A stretch of DNA of 64,000 bases from positions 31,301 to 95,300 of the forward strand of contig JANSYO010000012.1 in the NCBI GenBank assembly GCA_024742395.1. Reading direction: 5' to 3'. Under the pieces are notes generated by a model. That model was not told where the DNA came from and ran no database searches. It saw only the letters and a program-made list of their open reading frames with translations. This document shows positions 54,528 through 63,418 of the stretch, one piece after another. Source of the DNA: Cytophagales bacterium. Its GTDB lineage: Bacteria > Bacteroidota > Bacteroidia > Cytophagales > Spirosomataceae. A program made the position numbers and the translations under genes. Position 1 is the stretch's first letter, and every line of letters begins with the position of its first letter.

Positions 54528-54550
54528 TTATTTAGACTTATTATAAATAA
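54528..54550. promoter_or_regulatory. Fur-like box 1
   Basis: A 23-base near-palindrome with the arms TTATTTA and TAAATAA and an A/T-rich centre. It lies between the -7 box and the receptor start codon, over the predicted start of transcription. A second copy occurs 61 bases upstream. Confidence 0.55.
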
Positions 54551-54555
54551 TGGCA

Positions 54556-54585
54556 CAAATGTATTCTACGATCTTATTAAATCAA
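54556..54585 (-). promoter_or_regulatory. Sigma-A promoter of the iron-uptake unit
   Basis: Minus strand: TACATTTG at 54563-54556 fits the -7 box and TTG at 54585-54583 is the -33 element with a 19-base spacer. It lies between two Fur-like palindromes. Confidence 0.6.
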
Positions 54586-54588
54586 ATC

Positions 54589-54611
54589 TTATTTAGAATT
54601 ATTTTAAATAA
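54589..54611. promoter_or_regulatory. Fur-like box 2
   Basis: A second 23-base near-palindrome with the same TTATTTA and TAAATAA arms. It lies just upstream of the -33 element. The pair resembles Fur operators of other bacteria in layout, though the exact Bacteroidota consensus is not known to me. Confidence 0.55.
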
Positions 54612-54616
54612 CTCTT

Positions 54617-55525
54617 CTAAAACATTCTGCTAATCCCGAAACCCAGGGTTTCATTAACTCTTAACTCTCCTCCACTTAGGTCTTGAATGATGGGTAGCTG
54701 AGCATTAAGGCTTAAGGCCAGTTTGCCTACATAGTAATCTATACCTCCTGAAGCCATTACAGTATAGCCTCCAGTGAATAGATTTCTTTCTCCCTCTTTT
54801 AAATCAGGGCGTTTGTAATCGCCGTAAACACCTAAAGAAGTCATCAGATTGGTATTTCCTAAATAAATAGACTTAAATGCCAACAAGCTTGTTTTCAACT
54901 GATTGGCAAATTTGTAGTTATTGGAGTTGGTGCCATTAACCTTGTATAACACATTGATATTTAGCCCTGCTCCTTTTCTTGTTAAGGTATAAATGGCATT
55001 TAGTGGCATATCCCAGCTACCACTTCCTATCTGAAAATTGGCATTAGCCACCTGACTTAGGTCGTACGGGTCATATTGGTATTTCCCTAATGGAGCCTTA
55101 ACTCCTGCCCCAACCAACAAGCTGTGGTTTACCTTCCTGATTTTCACTGTATCGCCAAAAGTATTTAGCAGGTTATAATGTGCCAAAACCGTGGCATCTC
55201 CAATGCCCTCTAAAGAGGCCGAGAACTCATCACTTGGCCTACTTTGTACATTTTGATGATAGGGCAAGAATGCCAAAACCTGAAGGTTCTTTACTGGATA
55301 AAGTCGTGTCCAAATCTCCGTCGTTTTGAAGGTTTCTGCAGTAGCCAAAACTTTACTGCTTAAATGAGAGTCAAAACTTGTGTACCTATATCTTAAACCA
55401 GCAAATTGACGATGCGATTGAGGAAGTATTCCAAAAAAGGTACCTCCATTATTGCAACCGCAAATGTCGCAGGCATAGGATGAACTACCGGTAAGTAGTA
55501 AAATAAAGACAATAATCTTTTTCAT
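54617..55525 (-). CDS. Outer-membrane beta-barrel protein with CDICGC motif
   Basis: The 302-residue protein has a signal peptide ending near SSYA and a mature N-terminus with the cysteine motif CDICGC. The rest is a transporter-like barrel with strands ending in aromatic residues, closing with VNETLGFGISRMF. Proteins of this kind with an N-terminal CxxCGC are found downstream of MbnH-like peroxidases, as here (two bases after the stop of that gene). The role is unknown; a metal-binding or porin function is possible. Confidence 0.75.
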   Translation of the reverse strand: MKKIIVFILLLTGSSSYACDICGCNNGGTFFGILPQSHRQFAGLRYRYTSFDSHLSSKVLATAETFKTTEIWTRLYPVKNLQVLAFLPYHQNVQSRPSDEFSASLEGIGDATVLAHYNLLNTFGDTVKIRKVNHSLLVGAGVKAPLGKYQYDPYDLSQVANANFQIGSGSWDMPLNAIYTLTRKGAGLNINVLYKVNGTNSNNYKFANQLKTSLLAFKSIYLGNTNLMTSLGVYGDYKRPDLKEGERNLFTGGYTVMASGGIDYYVGKLALSLNAQLPIIQDLSGGELRVNETLGFGISRMF

Positions 55526-55527
55526 TG

Positions 55528-56571
55528 TTAAGGTGCCGCAAATCGGGCATTTTTGATGAATTCTTCATCATTTAATGTTTTCAAAAACACTTTCAATTTC
55601 TCCTTTTCTTCAGTGCTAAGAGGGATGCCTAATTGTCCATTTTGCTGCAGAAGTGGATCCAGGGTACTCGTCATTACTACTCCGGAATTGTAATGTTCTA
55701 GAACTTCATCCAGAGTAGAGAATCTGCCATCATGCATGTAAGGGGCAGTGTACCCTATGTTTCTTAAGCTTGGCACTTTGAACTTTAGCGAGTCCTGTGG
55801 ATTCTCAGTTATAATGAACCTTCCTAGATCCGGGTCACGCCTATAGGGCTCTAAGCCATTATTCCTGAAGCCTCCGCTGGAGAAAAGAGCACCACCATGA
55901 CATGAAGAGCATTTATTCTCAAAGATTTTAAGTCCCTCGAGCTCATCTGTGCTAAAGCTACCTCCTGCTTCATTCCTTACATACTTATCATATTTAGAAT
56001 CAGCTGAAATCAGACCATTCATAAACTGGCTTAAGGCCAGCAAAAAATTGGTTGAAGTAATTTCTTCTGTTCCAAATGCCTTCTTAAATAATCCGGGATA
56101 TTCATTATCCTTCTTTAATTTTTCCAGAATGTTACCCACTTCTTCATCCATTTCTACCGGATTGGTAATTGGAGCCACCGAGAAAAAATCTAAATCAAAT
56201 ACGCCCCCATCCCAGAAAAAGGAATTCATGAATGCAGTATTCTGAACAGCCGGGGCATTCCTGCTTCCCATTTTGTCATCAATACCGTGACTTATTATGT
56301 GGCCATGATGAGTAAAAGCATAAGACTGACTGTGACATTCTGCACAGCTAATGGTACCATCTCTGCTTAGCCTTCCATCATAAAAGAGCTTTCGACCCAG
56401 TTCAAAACCCGCCTCAGTAACCGGTTTGCTTTCTATATCATACTCCGGTTCAGGAAAGTTATCAGGCACATAAAAGAGTGGCTTTTCTTCCTGAATTACC
56501 TCTACTGATGACGGCTCTGAACAAGCCATCATCAGTGAAGAAAGTAATAATATATCAACTAACTTATTCAT
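55528..56571 (-). CDS. Di-heme cytochrome c peroxidase / MbnH-like
   Basis: This 347-residue periplasmic protein is a lipoprotein candidate (SSLMMAC near residue 17) with two CxxCH heme sites: ISCAECHSQ around residue 75 and NKCSSCHGG around 224. It follows an MbnP-like gene with a one-base overlap (TAATG). MbnH and MbnP act together in methanotrophs, where MbnH oxidises a tryptophan of MbnP to kynurenine for copper binding. Typical bacterial peroxidase activity is the alternative. The neighbouring copper-dependent nos genes make copper handling plausible. Confidence 0.88.
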   Translation of the reverse strand: MNKLVDILLLSSLMMACSEPSSVEVIQEEKPLFYVPDNFPEPEYDIESKPVTEAGFELGRKLFYDGRLSRDGTISCAECHSQSYAFTHHGHIISHGIDDKMGSRNAPAVQNTAFMNSFFWDGGVFDLDFFSVAPITNPVEMDEEVGNILEKLKKDNEYPGLFKKAFGTEEITSTNFLLALSQFMNGLISADSKYDKYVRNEAGGSFSTDELEGLKIFENKCSSCHGGALFSSGGFRNNGLEPYRRDPDLGRFIITENPQDSLKFKVPSLRNIGYTAPYMHDGRFSTLDEVLEHYNSGVVMTSTLDPLLQQNGQLGIPLSTEEKEKLKVFLKTLNDEEFIKNARFAAP

Positions 56572-57377
56572 TAGTGACTCGTCTCACCGTGAACGTGATC
56601 TACAGAAAATGCCCCGGAGTAATTCGCCGATATTTTAATACCTACCATTGGATTATGGATCATAGGTGTTTCCGTAAGCTTTATTGTGTTTACACCATCC
56701 ATGACTTTTGAAATATCAAATAATACGTGAATTTGCGGGGAAAGGCTTTGGCTAACTTTAGCCATGTCATCGATGTGAAGTTCCACTTTCTTTAAATTGT
56801 TTGGCGTTACAGCGTCCTTGCCTCCAAAACCTCCAATATGGAATTGATACTCGTCTCCACCCATTACATTTACCACAGGTGAGTTTCCTTCCATTTTAAA
56901 GAAGATATAGCCCATATTCCAGCTCCAGTACATATTATCATCGCCGTATGAAGCCACATCAAGAACCCCTGTACGCTCTGTTACATCAGAGACACTCTTT
57001 AGACTGTCTACTCCAATCGTAAAAGACAAATGATGATAAGTACCTGAGGGTACATCTTTCAATTCTATTTTATGCGTAGCCGCGTCAGATTCTTTGATGA
57101 GAAAATACTGGTCAGGAAAACTCACCATTTCTCCCATTTCATTCATAAGTTTCAAATCAGAAACGAAATAGTTTAGGGTAGTTACCGTGTAGGGCTCTCC
57201 AGATTTGTTTACAATTTCTGTTCCGCCCAGTTTTAATTCTTGTGCACCAAACCGGTTATCAAACTCAATAGTTACCGTGTTCGTAGCATTGGGATCTTCC
57301 ATTTCAGTTTTTTCACAAGAAGACAAAATAAGAGTTGTAGCCATCAGGGCTAAGCCTGATTTCAGTAAAGATTTCAT
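56571..57377 (-). CDS. MbnP-like periplasmic lipoprotein
   Basis: From ATG at 57377 the product is a lipoprotein (ALMATTLILSSC) with a beta-sandwich mature part: ITIEFDNRFGAQELKLG-type opening (VTIEFDNRFG), YFVSDLKLMNE, YMYWSWNMGYIFFKMEG-type segments (MYWSWNMGYIFFKME) and a His-rich end HVHGETSH. These match the MbnP family, which binds copper with help from MbnH. An in-frame ATG at 57428 is upstream of the signal and less likely. The H-V-H and H end are candidate copper ligands. The gene is coupled to the di-heme gene. Confidence 0.85.
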   Translation of the reverse strand: MKSLLKSGLALMATTLILSSCEKTEMEDPNATNTVTIEFDNRFGAQELKLGGTEIVNKSGEPYTVTTLNYFVSDLKLMNEMGEMVSFPDQYFLIKESDAATHKIELKDVPSGTYHHLSFTIGVDSLKSVSDVTERTGVLDVASYGDDNMYWSWNMGYIFFKMEGNSPVVNVMGGDEYQFHIGGFGGKDAVTPNNLKKVELHIDDMAKVSQSLSPQIHVLFDISKVMDGVNTIKLTETPMIHNPMVGIKISANYSGAFSVDHVHGETSH

Positions 57378-57465
57378 TGTAATGTGTTTATTTAAATAGT
57401 TTAATACCAGACCATTGTAAAACATCATTTTGATGAATCACAAAAGCCATAAAAGTGAAATAAGA

Positions 57466-57861
57466 CTAAACTATTTGCCTGGGAGGATGAAAGGCTCCAT
57501 GAAGATGAGCCTCTGGCATAAACTCAATATAAGAAAAAGATAAACCGCCTAAAGAAAGAACTTCCAGTTTATTGTCAGTCAAAAATTCAGGTGATTCAGA
57601 GAGAAACTCAGTTCCAAAAAGCTTATCCATGAAGCTTGCTGTTGCCTCATTTTCATCTTGTTGTTCAGCTGCTTTCAGTTGTTTTGCCAAATAACATTGG
57701 CCATCACAGTGTAATTCTGGTCTGTCCTTATTGACACAAAAATTACTGATAATGAAATCCTTCCTTAATTCGTAATTGACAAAAATAGCAGGAGCTATCA
57801 TTGCCTTTATTATCAGCACTGACAGCAATAAGATAGCTCCTGTTTGTCTAAAAGAATTCAT
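57466..57861 (-). CDS. Small periplasmic protein with CDGQC motif
   Basis: The 131-residue protein has an N-terminal membrane helix (GAILLLSVLIIKAMIAPAIF), two or three cysteines (FCVNKDRPELHCDGQCYLAKQL) and a His-containing end (EAHLHGAFHPP). It lies 88 bases upstream of the MbnP-like start on the same strand. Proteins with a C-x-G-x-C-Y-L-A-K-Q-L motif are seen near copper or cytochrome genes in Bacteroidota, but I do not know their function. A copper or thiol role is possible. Confidence 0.6.
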   Translation of the reverse strand: MNSFRQTGAILLLSVLIIKAMIAPAIFVNYELRKDFIISNFCVNKDRPELHCDGQCYLAKQLKAAEQQDENEATASFMDKLFGTEFLSESPEFLTDNKLEVLSLGGLSFSYIEFMPEAHLHGAFHPPRQIV

Positions 57862-57945
57862 TCTTTTTTAATTCTATTGCAAATATAATACGTCTTGAAG
57901 TCTTATAACTTGTCTGAAATCATAAAAACTTAATTTCTAAGACAA

Positions 57946-58485
57946 CTATTTTAATAAGATTACTTTATCTACTACGTGTACCCAGCCGTTTGAAGCTTTA
58001 ACAGAGCCGATAATCTTGGCATCATCTACAAAGACATCATCGCCAACCAGTTTAAAAGTTACATTTGTTCCGTCTACCATACCCATGGTTTGACCATCCT
58101 GAAAGAAATCGGCTGTAAGTGCAGATGTCATAACATGATGCTGTAGAATTGATTCTAAAGTACCTTTATTCTCAGGCTTAAGTAGGTTTTCTACTGTACC
58201 TTCCGGAAGAGCATCAAAAGCCGAATTGGTAGGTGCAAATACTGTAAAAGGCCCGGCATTTGCCAGTGAGGTTACCAGGTCTGCAGCCTTAATGGCTGCC
58301 ACTAAAGTGGTATGATCCGGCGATCCAACAGCCACTTTGACCACATCCTTTTCAGAGACATCATCCACTACGGTTTCCTGGCCACCGGCCATTTGAGTAT
58401 CTGTAGCCCCTTCTTCAGTATTGCCCGAACTTTGGCAAGCAGCCATACTTAAAGTCAACATTAATACAGCAATTTTCGTTTTCAT
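57946..58485 (-). CDS. Fasciclin-domain lipoprotein
   Basis: This 179-residue protein has a lipoprotein signal (LTLSMAAC), a short acidic linker and one fasciclin domain (about residues 48-178) with the patterns LVAAIKAADLVTSLANAGPFTVFAPTNSAFDALPEGT, LLKPENKGTLESILQHHVM and ASNGWVHVVDKVIL. Fasciclin domains act in adhesion or surface association. It follows NosY by 19 bases and is a frequent neighbour of nos genes in Bacteroidota, but a role in nitrous oxide respiration is not shown. Confidence 0.92.
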   Translation of the reverse strand: MKTKIAVLMLTLSMAACQSSGNTEEGATDTQMAGGQETVVDDVSEKDVVKVAVGSPDHTTLVAAIKAADLVTSLANAGPFTVFAPTNSAFDALPEGTVENLLKPENKGTLESILQHHVMTSALTADFFQDGQTMGMVDGTNVTFKLVGDDVFVDDAKIIGSVKASNGWVHVVDKVILLK

Positions 58486-58504
58486 TTTACCTTAGGTTTA
58501 AGAA

Positions 58505-59272
58505 TTATAAATCTTTATTACTAAACTTTTTAAATGCCATAAACACCGGAACAATAAACCAGATGCACAAGGCTGTCAACGATATCCACACGCCTTTAGC
58601 CGAACCAAAGAAGTCCTGAAAAACCGCTCCGGTAATGCCCATCAAGGCTGAGACATCAAGCTTGATCAATACCAGTATTCTGGCCAGATCCGTAGGATTT
58701 AGTAGCGAAAAAATAATGGTGGCCTTTTCCATTGGGTAGTCGCTTAAGCTCAAAAAGAGCGTCAATACAAGTCCGTCATAGACAATGGTAAAATAAAACC
58801 ATATAACCAGAGCTATGCCGATTCCCTTGGCCTTGTCAGATGTAAGCACTGAGGCCCAAAAAGCCATTGAAACATAAGCCAGAGTAAGTAAAAGACCTGT
58901 TAACACCAGCCTGAAACCGACCATTGTTCCTTCAAAAAACAAGACAGGCAGACCTATGCCTATTAGAAAAGCTAAACTTAAGGACAGGCATACACCCAAA
59001 TACTGACTAAAGAATATTGTACCTCGAGACAGAGGCTGAGCCGAGAGCAGTTCCAAGAACTCATATGAGTTATAAAAATTAGTGGCGGCAAAGATTATGC
59101 TCACCAATGGAACTACGATCAGGTTAATATTCAAGAGGCTAATAACACCTTTGCCGGGATTCACTTCAAATCCAAAAAAAGCAAAACTCAACAGCAACAA
59201 TAGAAGAGTATATCCTATCACAAATCTGTTCTTGAGGATATCGTACAAAACATATTTAAGTACTTTTTTCAT
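58505..59272 (-). CDS. nosY: ABC transporter permease, NosY-type
   Basis: The 255-residue protein has six transmembrane helices and the ABC-2 permease opening VLKYVLYDILKNRFVIGYTLLL. It is the membrane partner of the NosF ATPase encoded at 60321-61064. NosDFY together support maturation of the copper centre of NosZ. It overlaps the NnrS-like gene by four bases. The NosF gene is not adjacent because the NnrS-like gene intervenes. Confidence 0.88.
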   Translation of the reverse strand: MKKVLKYVLYDILKNRFVIGYTLLLLLLSFAFFGFEVNPGKGVISLLNINLIVVPLVSIIFAATNFYNSYEFLELLSAQPLSRGTIFFSQYLGVCLSLSLAFLIGIGLPVLFFEGTMVGFRLVLTGLLLTLAYVSMAFWASVLTSDKAKGIGIALVIWFYFTIVYDGLVLTLFLSLSDYPMEKATIIFSLLNPTDLARILVLIKLDVSALMGITGAVFQDFFGSAKGVWISLTALCIWFIVPVFMAFKKFSNKDL

Positions 59273-60324
59273 TTCTTTTCTTTAAGATGTAATTGAACCA
59301 TCAGGAAGATCACCGTGATGAGATAAAGTAAAAAACTAAGTCCGTTAAACAGGCCTCCCCACTTTCTGAGCTCTGCAACGGCCCATAAGTCACCAGAAAT
59401 TCGCATCAGTAAGCTTAGATGTAGCAGGATTAGCCAAACATATAAAACAGGATGAAATGGCTTACCACGAAGACCCAATATAGAAGGGAAGATGATGGGA
59501 GCATGGGCCAGAAACATGGATAAAATAAACCCGATGAAAAAAGAGTGAACCACCGCATCGTAAAGAAATGCAGTGCCGGGACGAATGATACTTAACAAAC
59601 CAAAGACAGCCAACCATAAAAAACCTCCTACTAAAGCATACCCAAGAAAGCGATAGCTTCCGCTTTTTTCTATATTAAGTAAGGCGATGTCATATCTAAG
59701 CAACCACTGAGCCACACCAAAGAAGGCTATACCTGCCCAAATTGAAGAATGACTATGATAAATAGCCGTACCCAAAACGGTTGCCAGAAGCCAAAAACTC
59801 AACTCAAAAAGTGCCTTCTTCGATGTAGGTAAAAAACGTGTCAACTCGAGCCTTTCCCCGACAATAGTGAACAGAAAAGCTAAAAACCATGCGGCAACAG
59901 CCATTGTATAAGAATGTAAACTTAGGAAAACAGCTATAGCCAAAAATTGAAAAAACGCTCCAATACTTAAAAGAACCTGCCCTCTAACCACACTCCTGCT
60001 TAGATGTAAAAAGGTCACCAAAAGATAGAGTAAGGCACCCATTGCCAGGCTCCAGAGAGCTGCTTTAGGCTGTCCAATTAAATGAAGAGGAAGAGAAAAG
60101 CCCATAAGAAAAGGAGCTAGCCATGCCCACCACTTATTGAGAGTAATTACCCTTTCCAGAGCTACCAGAGTTCCAAGAAAAGATCCAAGCATCAAAATTC
60201 CATGGTTTACAGAGGCTAATTGCATCCCTTCTATATGCCAGCCAACTCTAACCCAACCACCTAATATTCCTACTAGCAGTGAGAGCATAGCCAAGGGTAA
60301 TATGACAAAAGTCAGGCTTCTCAT
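59269..60324 (-). CDS. NnrS-like polytopic membrane protein in the nos cluster
   Basis: The 351-residue protein has about ten to twelve transmembrane helices, with GWVRVGWHIEGMQLASVNHGILMLG at the start and repeated His and Trp residues in the membrane (VVHSFFIGFILSMFLAHAPIIFPSIL). The layout resembles NnrS, a heme- and copper-containing membrane protein found with denitrification genes. It is in frame between NosF and NosY with four-base overlaps on both sides. NosF and NosY are therefore joined through this gene. A role in copper or heme handling is likely but unproven. Confidence 0.75.
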   Translation of the reverse strand: MRSLTFVILPLAMLSLLVGILGGWVRVGWHIEGMQLASVNHGILMLGSFLGTLVALERVITLNKWWAWLAPFLMGFSLPLHLIGQPKAALWSLAMGALLYLLVTFLHLSRSVVRGQVLLSIGAFFQFLAIAVFLSLHSYTMAVAAWFLAFLFTIVGERLELTRFLPTSKKALFELSFWLLATVLGTAIYHSHSSIWAGIAFFGVAQWLLRYDIALLNIEKSGSYRFLGYALVGGFLWLAVFGLLSIIRPGTAFLYDAVVHSFFIGFILSMFLAHAPIIFPSILGLRGKPFHPVLYVWLILLHLSLLMRISGDLWAVAELRKWGGLFNGLSFLLYLITVIFLMVQLHLKEKK

Positions 60325-61064
60325 GAGACGAGTATTTTTGATTGGCTCTTACTTTTCGCCCGCATCAATTGAGCAATTATTTTTCCCAGTTTATCTTCTT
60401 GAAATTCCTCTTTCAACCCTTTTATTTCCTGATAGAATTGTATCCTGGAATCGTTCATGAAGAGTATATGGTCTGTCAGTTCATCCAAATCAGAAAGAAT
60501 GTGTGAAGTCAAAATCAGCAACTTCCCCTTTTGTCTTTCATTTTGAATCTTATCTTTTAATATTTCACATGCTGCAGGGTCCAGGCCGGCTGTAGGTTCG
60601 TCTAAAATCAAAACATCCGGGTTAAACCTAAAGGCAAGGGCCGCACCTACTTTTTGCCGGGTACCACCACTGAGCGTGCTCATGGTTTTATTTGAAAAGG
60701 AGTCTATTTCAAAAGCATCAATTAATTCATTATCTAACTTACCTGTCCAGCCCGCACTCTCTCTGATATCTGTCATCATACTGATGAGTTGGGATACTTT
60801 TAGATTGGGAGGATAGTTACTTATCTGAGGCATGTATCCAATACGTCCTCTATACTGATGACTTTCCGAAATTGGCTTTCCATCAAAATACACCTTACCC
60901 TTATCTGGAAGCACCATTCCCAAAAGCATTTTTATTAAAGTAGTTTTACCTGACCCATTGGGCCCAACCACGGCAATAGAATGGCCACCTGAGAACTCAA
61001 CGTTCACATCAGATAGGACATTAAGTTTACCAAAACTCTTTTCTATGTCTTTAAAAAGGATCAT
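60321..61064 (-). CDS. nosF: ABC transporter ATP-binding protein, NosF-type
   Basis: The 247-residue ATPase shows Walker A (VVGPNGSGKTTLIKML), the Q-loop (GRIGYMPQISN), the signature motif (TLSGGTRQKVGAAL) and Walker B (PDVLILDEPTAGLDPAACE) followed by the switch His (LILTSHILSDL). In nos clusters it powers NosY and works with NosD to mature NosZ. The gene is one base past NosD (61,066 stop) and overlaps the NnrS-like gene. Confidence 0.95.
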   Translation of the reverse strand: MILFKDIEKSFGKLNVLSDVNVEFSGGHSIAVVGPNGSGKTTLIKMLLGMVLPDKGKVYFDGKPISESHQYRGRIGYMPQISNYPPNLKVSQLISMMTDIRESAGWTGKLDNELIDAFEIDSFSNKTMSTLSGGTRQKVGAALAFRFNPDVLILDEPTAGLDPAACEILKDKIQNERQKGKLLILTSHILSDLDELTDHILFMNDSRIQFYQEIKGLKEEFQEDKLGKIIAQLMRAKSKSQSKILVS

Positions 61065-61065
61065 T

Positions 61066-62307
61066 CTAGGCTATTTTTTCGTGTAAATTCGGTTTCATTC
61101 TCGGGTATTCATCCATGAGGTTTTCCGGTGTAAAGCTTGGCATCACTTTCTCTATCTTGTCAAGAAGAGTAGCAGTGAAACTTCTCAATAACATCATCAC
61201 TTGGGGCATTCGCTCTACGAGAGTGGAGAAAAGATTCACAGGCCTGTATTCAATATCTCCTAGTCCATCTTTGTTTAAATCATACCCTTCGTATTTATCC
61301 CAATAGTTATTTAAAAGCAGGTTCTGAACCACCATCCCATTGGTAGCGATATCAAAAGTATTGTTCTCAAAATCATTGTTCTTAAGATTGTTCTCCTCAC
61401 AATTGGCCTGAATTCTCAGAGCTACACCGTTGCTGCGAAATCCATTGTGGTTTACCTCAATACGGTTACATCCTTCCATCAAAATACCCACCGTATTTTT
61501 ATCAAAAGTATTATTCTCAATATGACTGTCTGTGATGTCTTTGAGAAGAATTCCATAGGCAGCACTTCCCCAGTTATTCTTAAATGTATTGTGGTGCATA
61601 TCCACATTCCGGGTATACATTACCGCCACTCCTGCCCCATTTTTTTCAAAGACATTATAGCTGTAACTATTGCGATGCGAAAACATAAAATGCAAGCCGT
61701 ATCTTATATTATTGACACTCAAATTGGAGTCGACTTTTGAATTGGTTACAAATTCAAAATAGAATCCATCTCTATGATTTCTTACGGTATTGTTATGAAT
61801 CAAAAGGCTATCGCACTTCCAGGAATGGATGCCATTACCTGTATTTTGCTCATTTGAAGCAATACCTTCCACCTCATTATTACGAACAATGCACTTGTTA
61901 GATGCCGAAAGATAGATCCCAAAATAACAGTCGAATAACTGATTGTTCTCTATGATGACATTTTCTGACTCTATCACCTTTACAGCAGCCCAGTCAATCA
62001 CACTGGTTACGCCCACATGTTCAAAACGAATTCCTGAAACAGTAACATTGGATGCTTTTATGGTTAAAATTTCGCCTTTGAATTGTCCGTCAAAAACCGG
62101 AAAACCTTTTCCGACCAGGTTAATTTCCTTTTCTATAAGCAAACCATTAATCAGGTATTTCCCGGCATTGATTTCCAAGACATCTCCATCTTGAGCAATC
62201 TTTATTACTCTTACTAATTCCTCCGCATTATGAATTTCATAGTTAGCCGCAAGTGCAGGCAGAAAAGAAGAAACAAGAAGAATCAGAAAAGGGTAGATAA
62301 GTTTCAT
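61066..62307 (-). CDS. nosD: NosD copper-maturation beta-helix protein
   Basis: The 413-residue periplasmic protein has a signal peptide (FLILLVSSFLPALAANYEI) and a right-handed parallel beta-helix with repeats such as VIIENNQLFDCYFGIYLSAS, GIHSWKCDSLLIHNNTV and SYNVFEKNGAGVAVMYTRN. This CASH/NosD architecture delivers copper to the NosZ active site with NosFY and NosL. It is the expected length and is placed between NosL and NosF. It follows NosL by 35 bases. Confidence 0.95.
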   Translation of the reverse strand: MKLIYPFLILLVSSFLPALAANYEIHNAEELVRVIKIAQDGDVLEINAGKYLINGLLIEKEINLVGKGFPVFDGQFKGEILTIKASNVTVSGIRFEHVGVTSVIDWAAVKVIESENVIIENNQLFDCYFGIYLSASNKCIVRNNEVEGIASNEQNTGNGIHSWKCDSLLIHNNTVRNHRDGFYFEFVTNSKVDSNLSVNNIRYGLHFMFSHRNSYSYNVFEKNGAGVAVMYTRNVDMHHNTFKNNWGSAAYGILLKDITDSHIENNTFDKNTVGILMEGCNRIEVNHNGFRSNGVALRIQANCEENNLKNNDFENNTFDIATNGMVVQNLLLNNYWDKYEGYDLNKDGLGDIEYRPVNLFSTLVERMPQVMMLLRSFTATLLDKIEKVMPSFTPENLMDEYPRMKPNLHEKIA

Positions 62308-62342
62308 TTGATCAATTTAGAATGTTTGAGGCTACTTATTTC

Positions 62343-62774
62343 TTAGAACAACTTGATTATCTCTGCCCAGTTTAGAGGCTTAATTTCTTCGGTGGTTTCC
62401 AAAGGCAGATGAGAGTGATGAGGAATACCTTTGAAGGCCGCCACATCTCCACGCATTGGGCTTTTGAAAGACTCAGAATGCAGAAAAACAGCGTCTTGGA
62501 CATTCAAAAACTCATTAGAACCATACATATTCACCAAAACGTAGGCATGATCTTCTATAGAAGTTTGTTCTATTTTCATGTATTTAATCATACATGAGAG
62601 ATCATCGAATTTAAAGACCTTCCCTTTTTTCGTCACCAGTTCTGAGGCAAAACCAGGTTCCATAATGGTCATTTTACAAAACTGACATGGATCCTTTGCG
62701 TATTCAATGGGCTTCTGGGCAGGTGTACAAGCAGCCACCATGAGAAGACTGATTATCAGGTAAAGTGTTTTCAT
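62343..62774 (-). CDS. nosL: NosL copper chaperone lipoprotein
   Basis: From ATG at 62774 the product has a lipoprotein signal (LIISLLMVAAC) and the NosL core: CQFCKMTIMEPGFASELVTKKG with the CxxCxM copper ligands near residue 30, then a KFDDLSCM segment and a short C-terminal helix. NosL carries copper to the NosZ maturation complex. An upstream in-frame ATG at 62798 would overlap the preceding gene and skip the lipobox position, so I reject it. Confidence 0.95.
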   Translation of the reverse strand: MKTLYLIISLLMVAACTPAQKPIEYAKDPCQFCKMTIMEPGFASELVTKKGKVFKFDDLSCMIKYMKIEQTSIEDHAYVLVNMYGSNEFLNVQDAVFLHSESFKSPMRGDVAAFKGIPHHSHLPLETTEEIKPLNWAEIIKLF

Positions 62775-62775
62775 G

Positions 62776-63348
62776 TTATTTCTTTCTTTTGAATTCAAAT
62801 ATTAATACGCCGATCACAGTGAGACCAAGGCCAACGAAAATCCATCCACCACTGGCCGGAACAGAATAAGCACCAAAATTCAGAAGCTCCTTGTAGCCGA
62901 TAACCGGCGGTTGATAGGACATTCCGGGTACCTTAATGGCGGCATCATCAGAAAGATTATGACCATACTCGTAACCCCATTTATAGAAGTCTACCAGAGC
63001 AATAATAGCTCCCAGCACCAATAGGGTTAAATACCCAATGAGTACAGATCGCTTTCCGATACCGGCCGTAAGTACACCGGCAGCTATGATGAAACCAGCT
63101 ATATAAGGCAGATAAATAAACTCTGGAAACATTTCTTCCTTAATGTGAGCCATACCAATGTAGTGGTTCAGTCCATTAATAATTTCTACTTGTCCACTCA
63201 GTTTATCTAACCAAATGAACATAGACAAACCCTCAGGATATTGAGGTGCCCATAAATCAATTCTCCAGATAGGTAAGAAGTACGTAGCTAATAATGCCAA
63301 AGAGGCCAGAAGAATAAGTAGACGTGATGATTTATTAAGATCTTTCAT
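62776..63348 (-). CDS. Membrane protein of the nos cluster
   Basis: The 190-residue protein has four transmembrane helices (about residues 10-25, 72-92, 98-118 and 163-183) with a conserved-looking WKWGYEYGHNLSD-type segment (FYKWGYEYGHNLSDDAAIKVPGMSYQPP, broken across positions 122-149). This family is common between NosZ and NosL in Bacteroidota and other clade-II nos operons, but its job is not known. It lies 70 bases after NosZ, across a hairpin, and one base before the NosL start. It may be a component of electron transfer or NosZ biogenesis. Confidence 0.82.
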   Translation of the reverse strand: MKDLNKSSRLLILLASLALLATYFLPIWRIDLWAPQYPEGLSMFIWLDKLSGQVEIINGLNHYIGMAHIKEEMFPEFIYLPYIAGFIIAAGVLTAGIGKRSVLIGYLTLLVLGAIIALVDFYKWGYEYGHNLSDDAAIKVPGMSYQPPVIGYKELLNFGAYSVPASGGWIFVGLGLTVIGVLIFEFKRKK

Positions 63349-63379
63349 GATGTTTGGAGATTTCCTCCGGTGTTTATTA

Positions 63380-63404
63380 AGCGGTGGCAGTTATTGCCAC
63401 CGCT
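63380..63404. other. Perfect 10-bp hairpin between NosZ and downstream genes
   Basis: AGCGGTGGCA and TGCCACCGCT pair around a 5-base loop. There is no T run on the minus strand, so it is probably an RNA-stability or processing hairpin rather than a terminator, letting NosZ be more abundant than the other products. Confidence 0.6.
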
Positions 63405-63418
63405 ATGAGAATTAGGAT

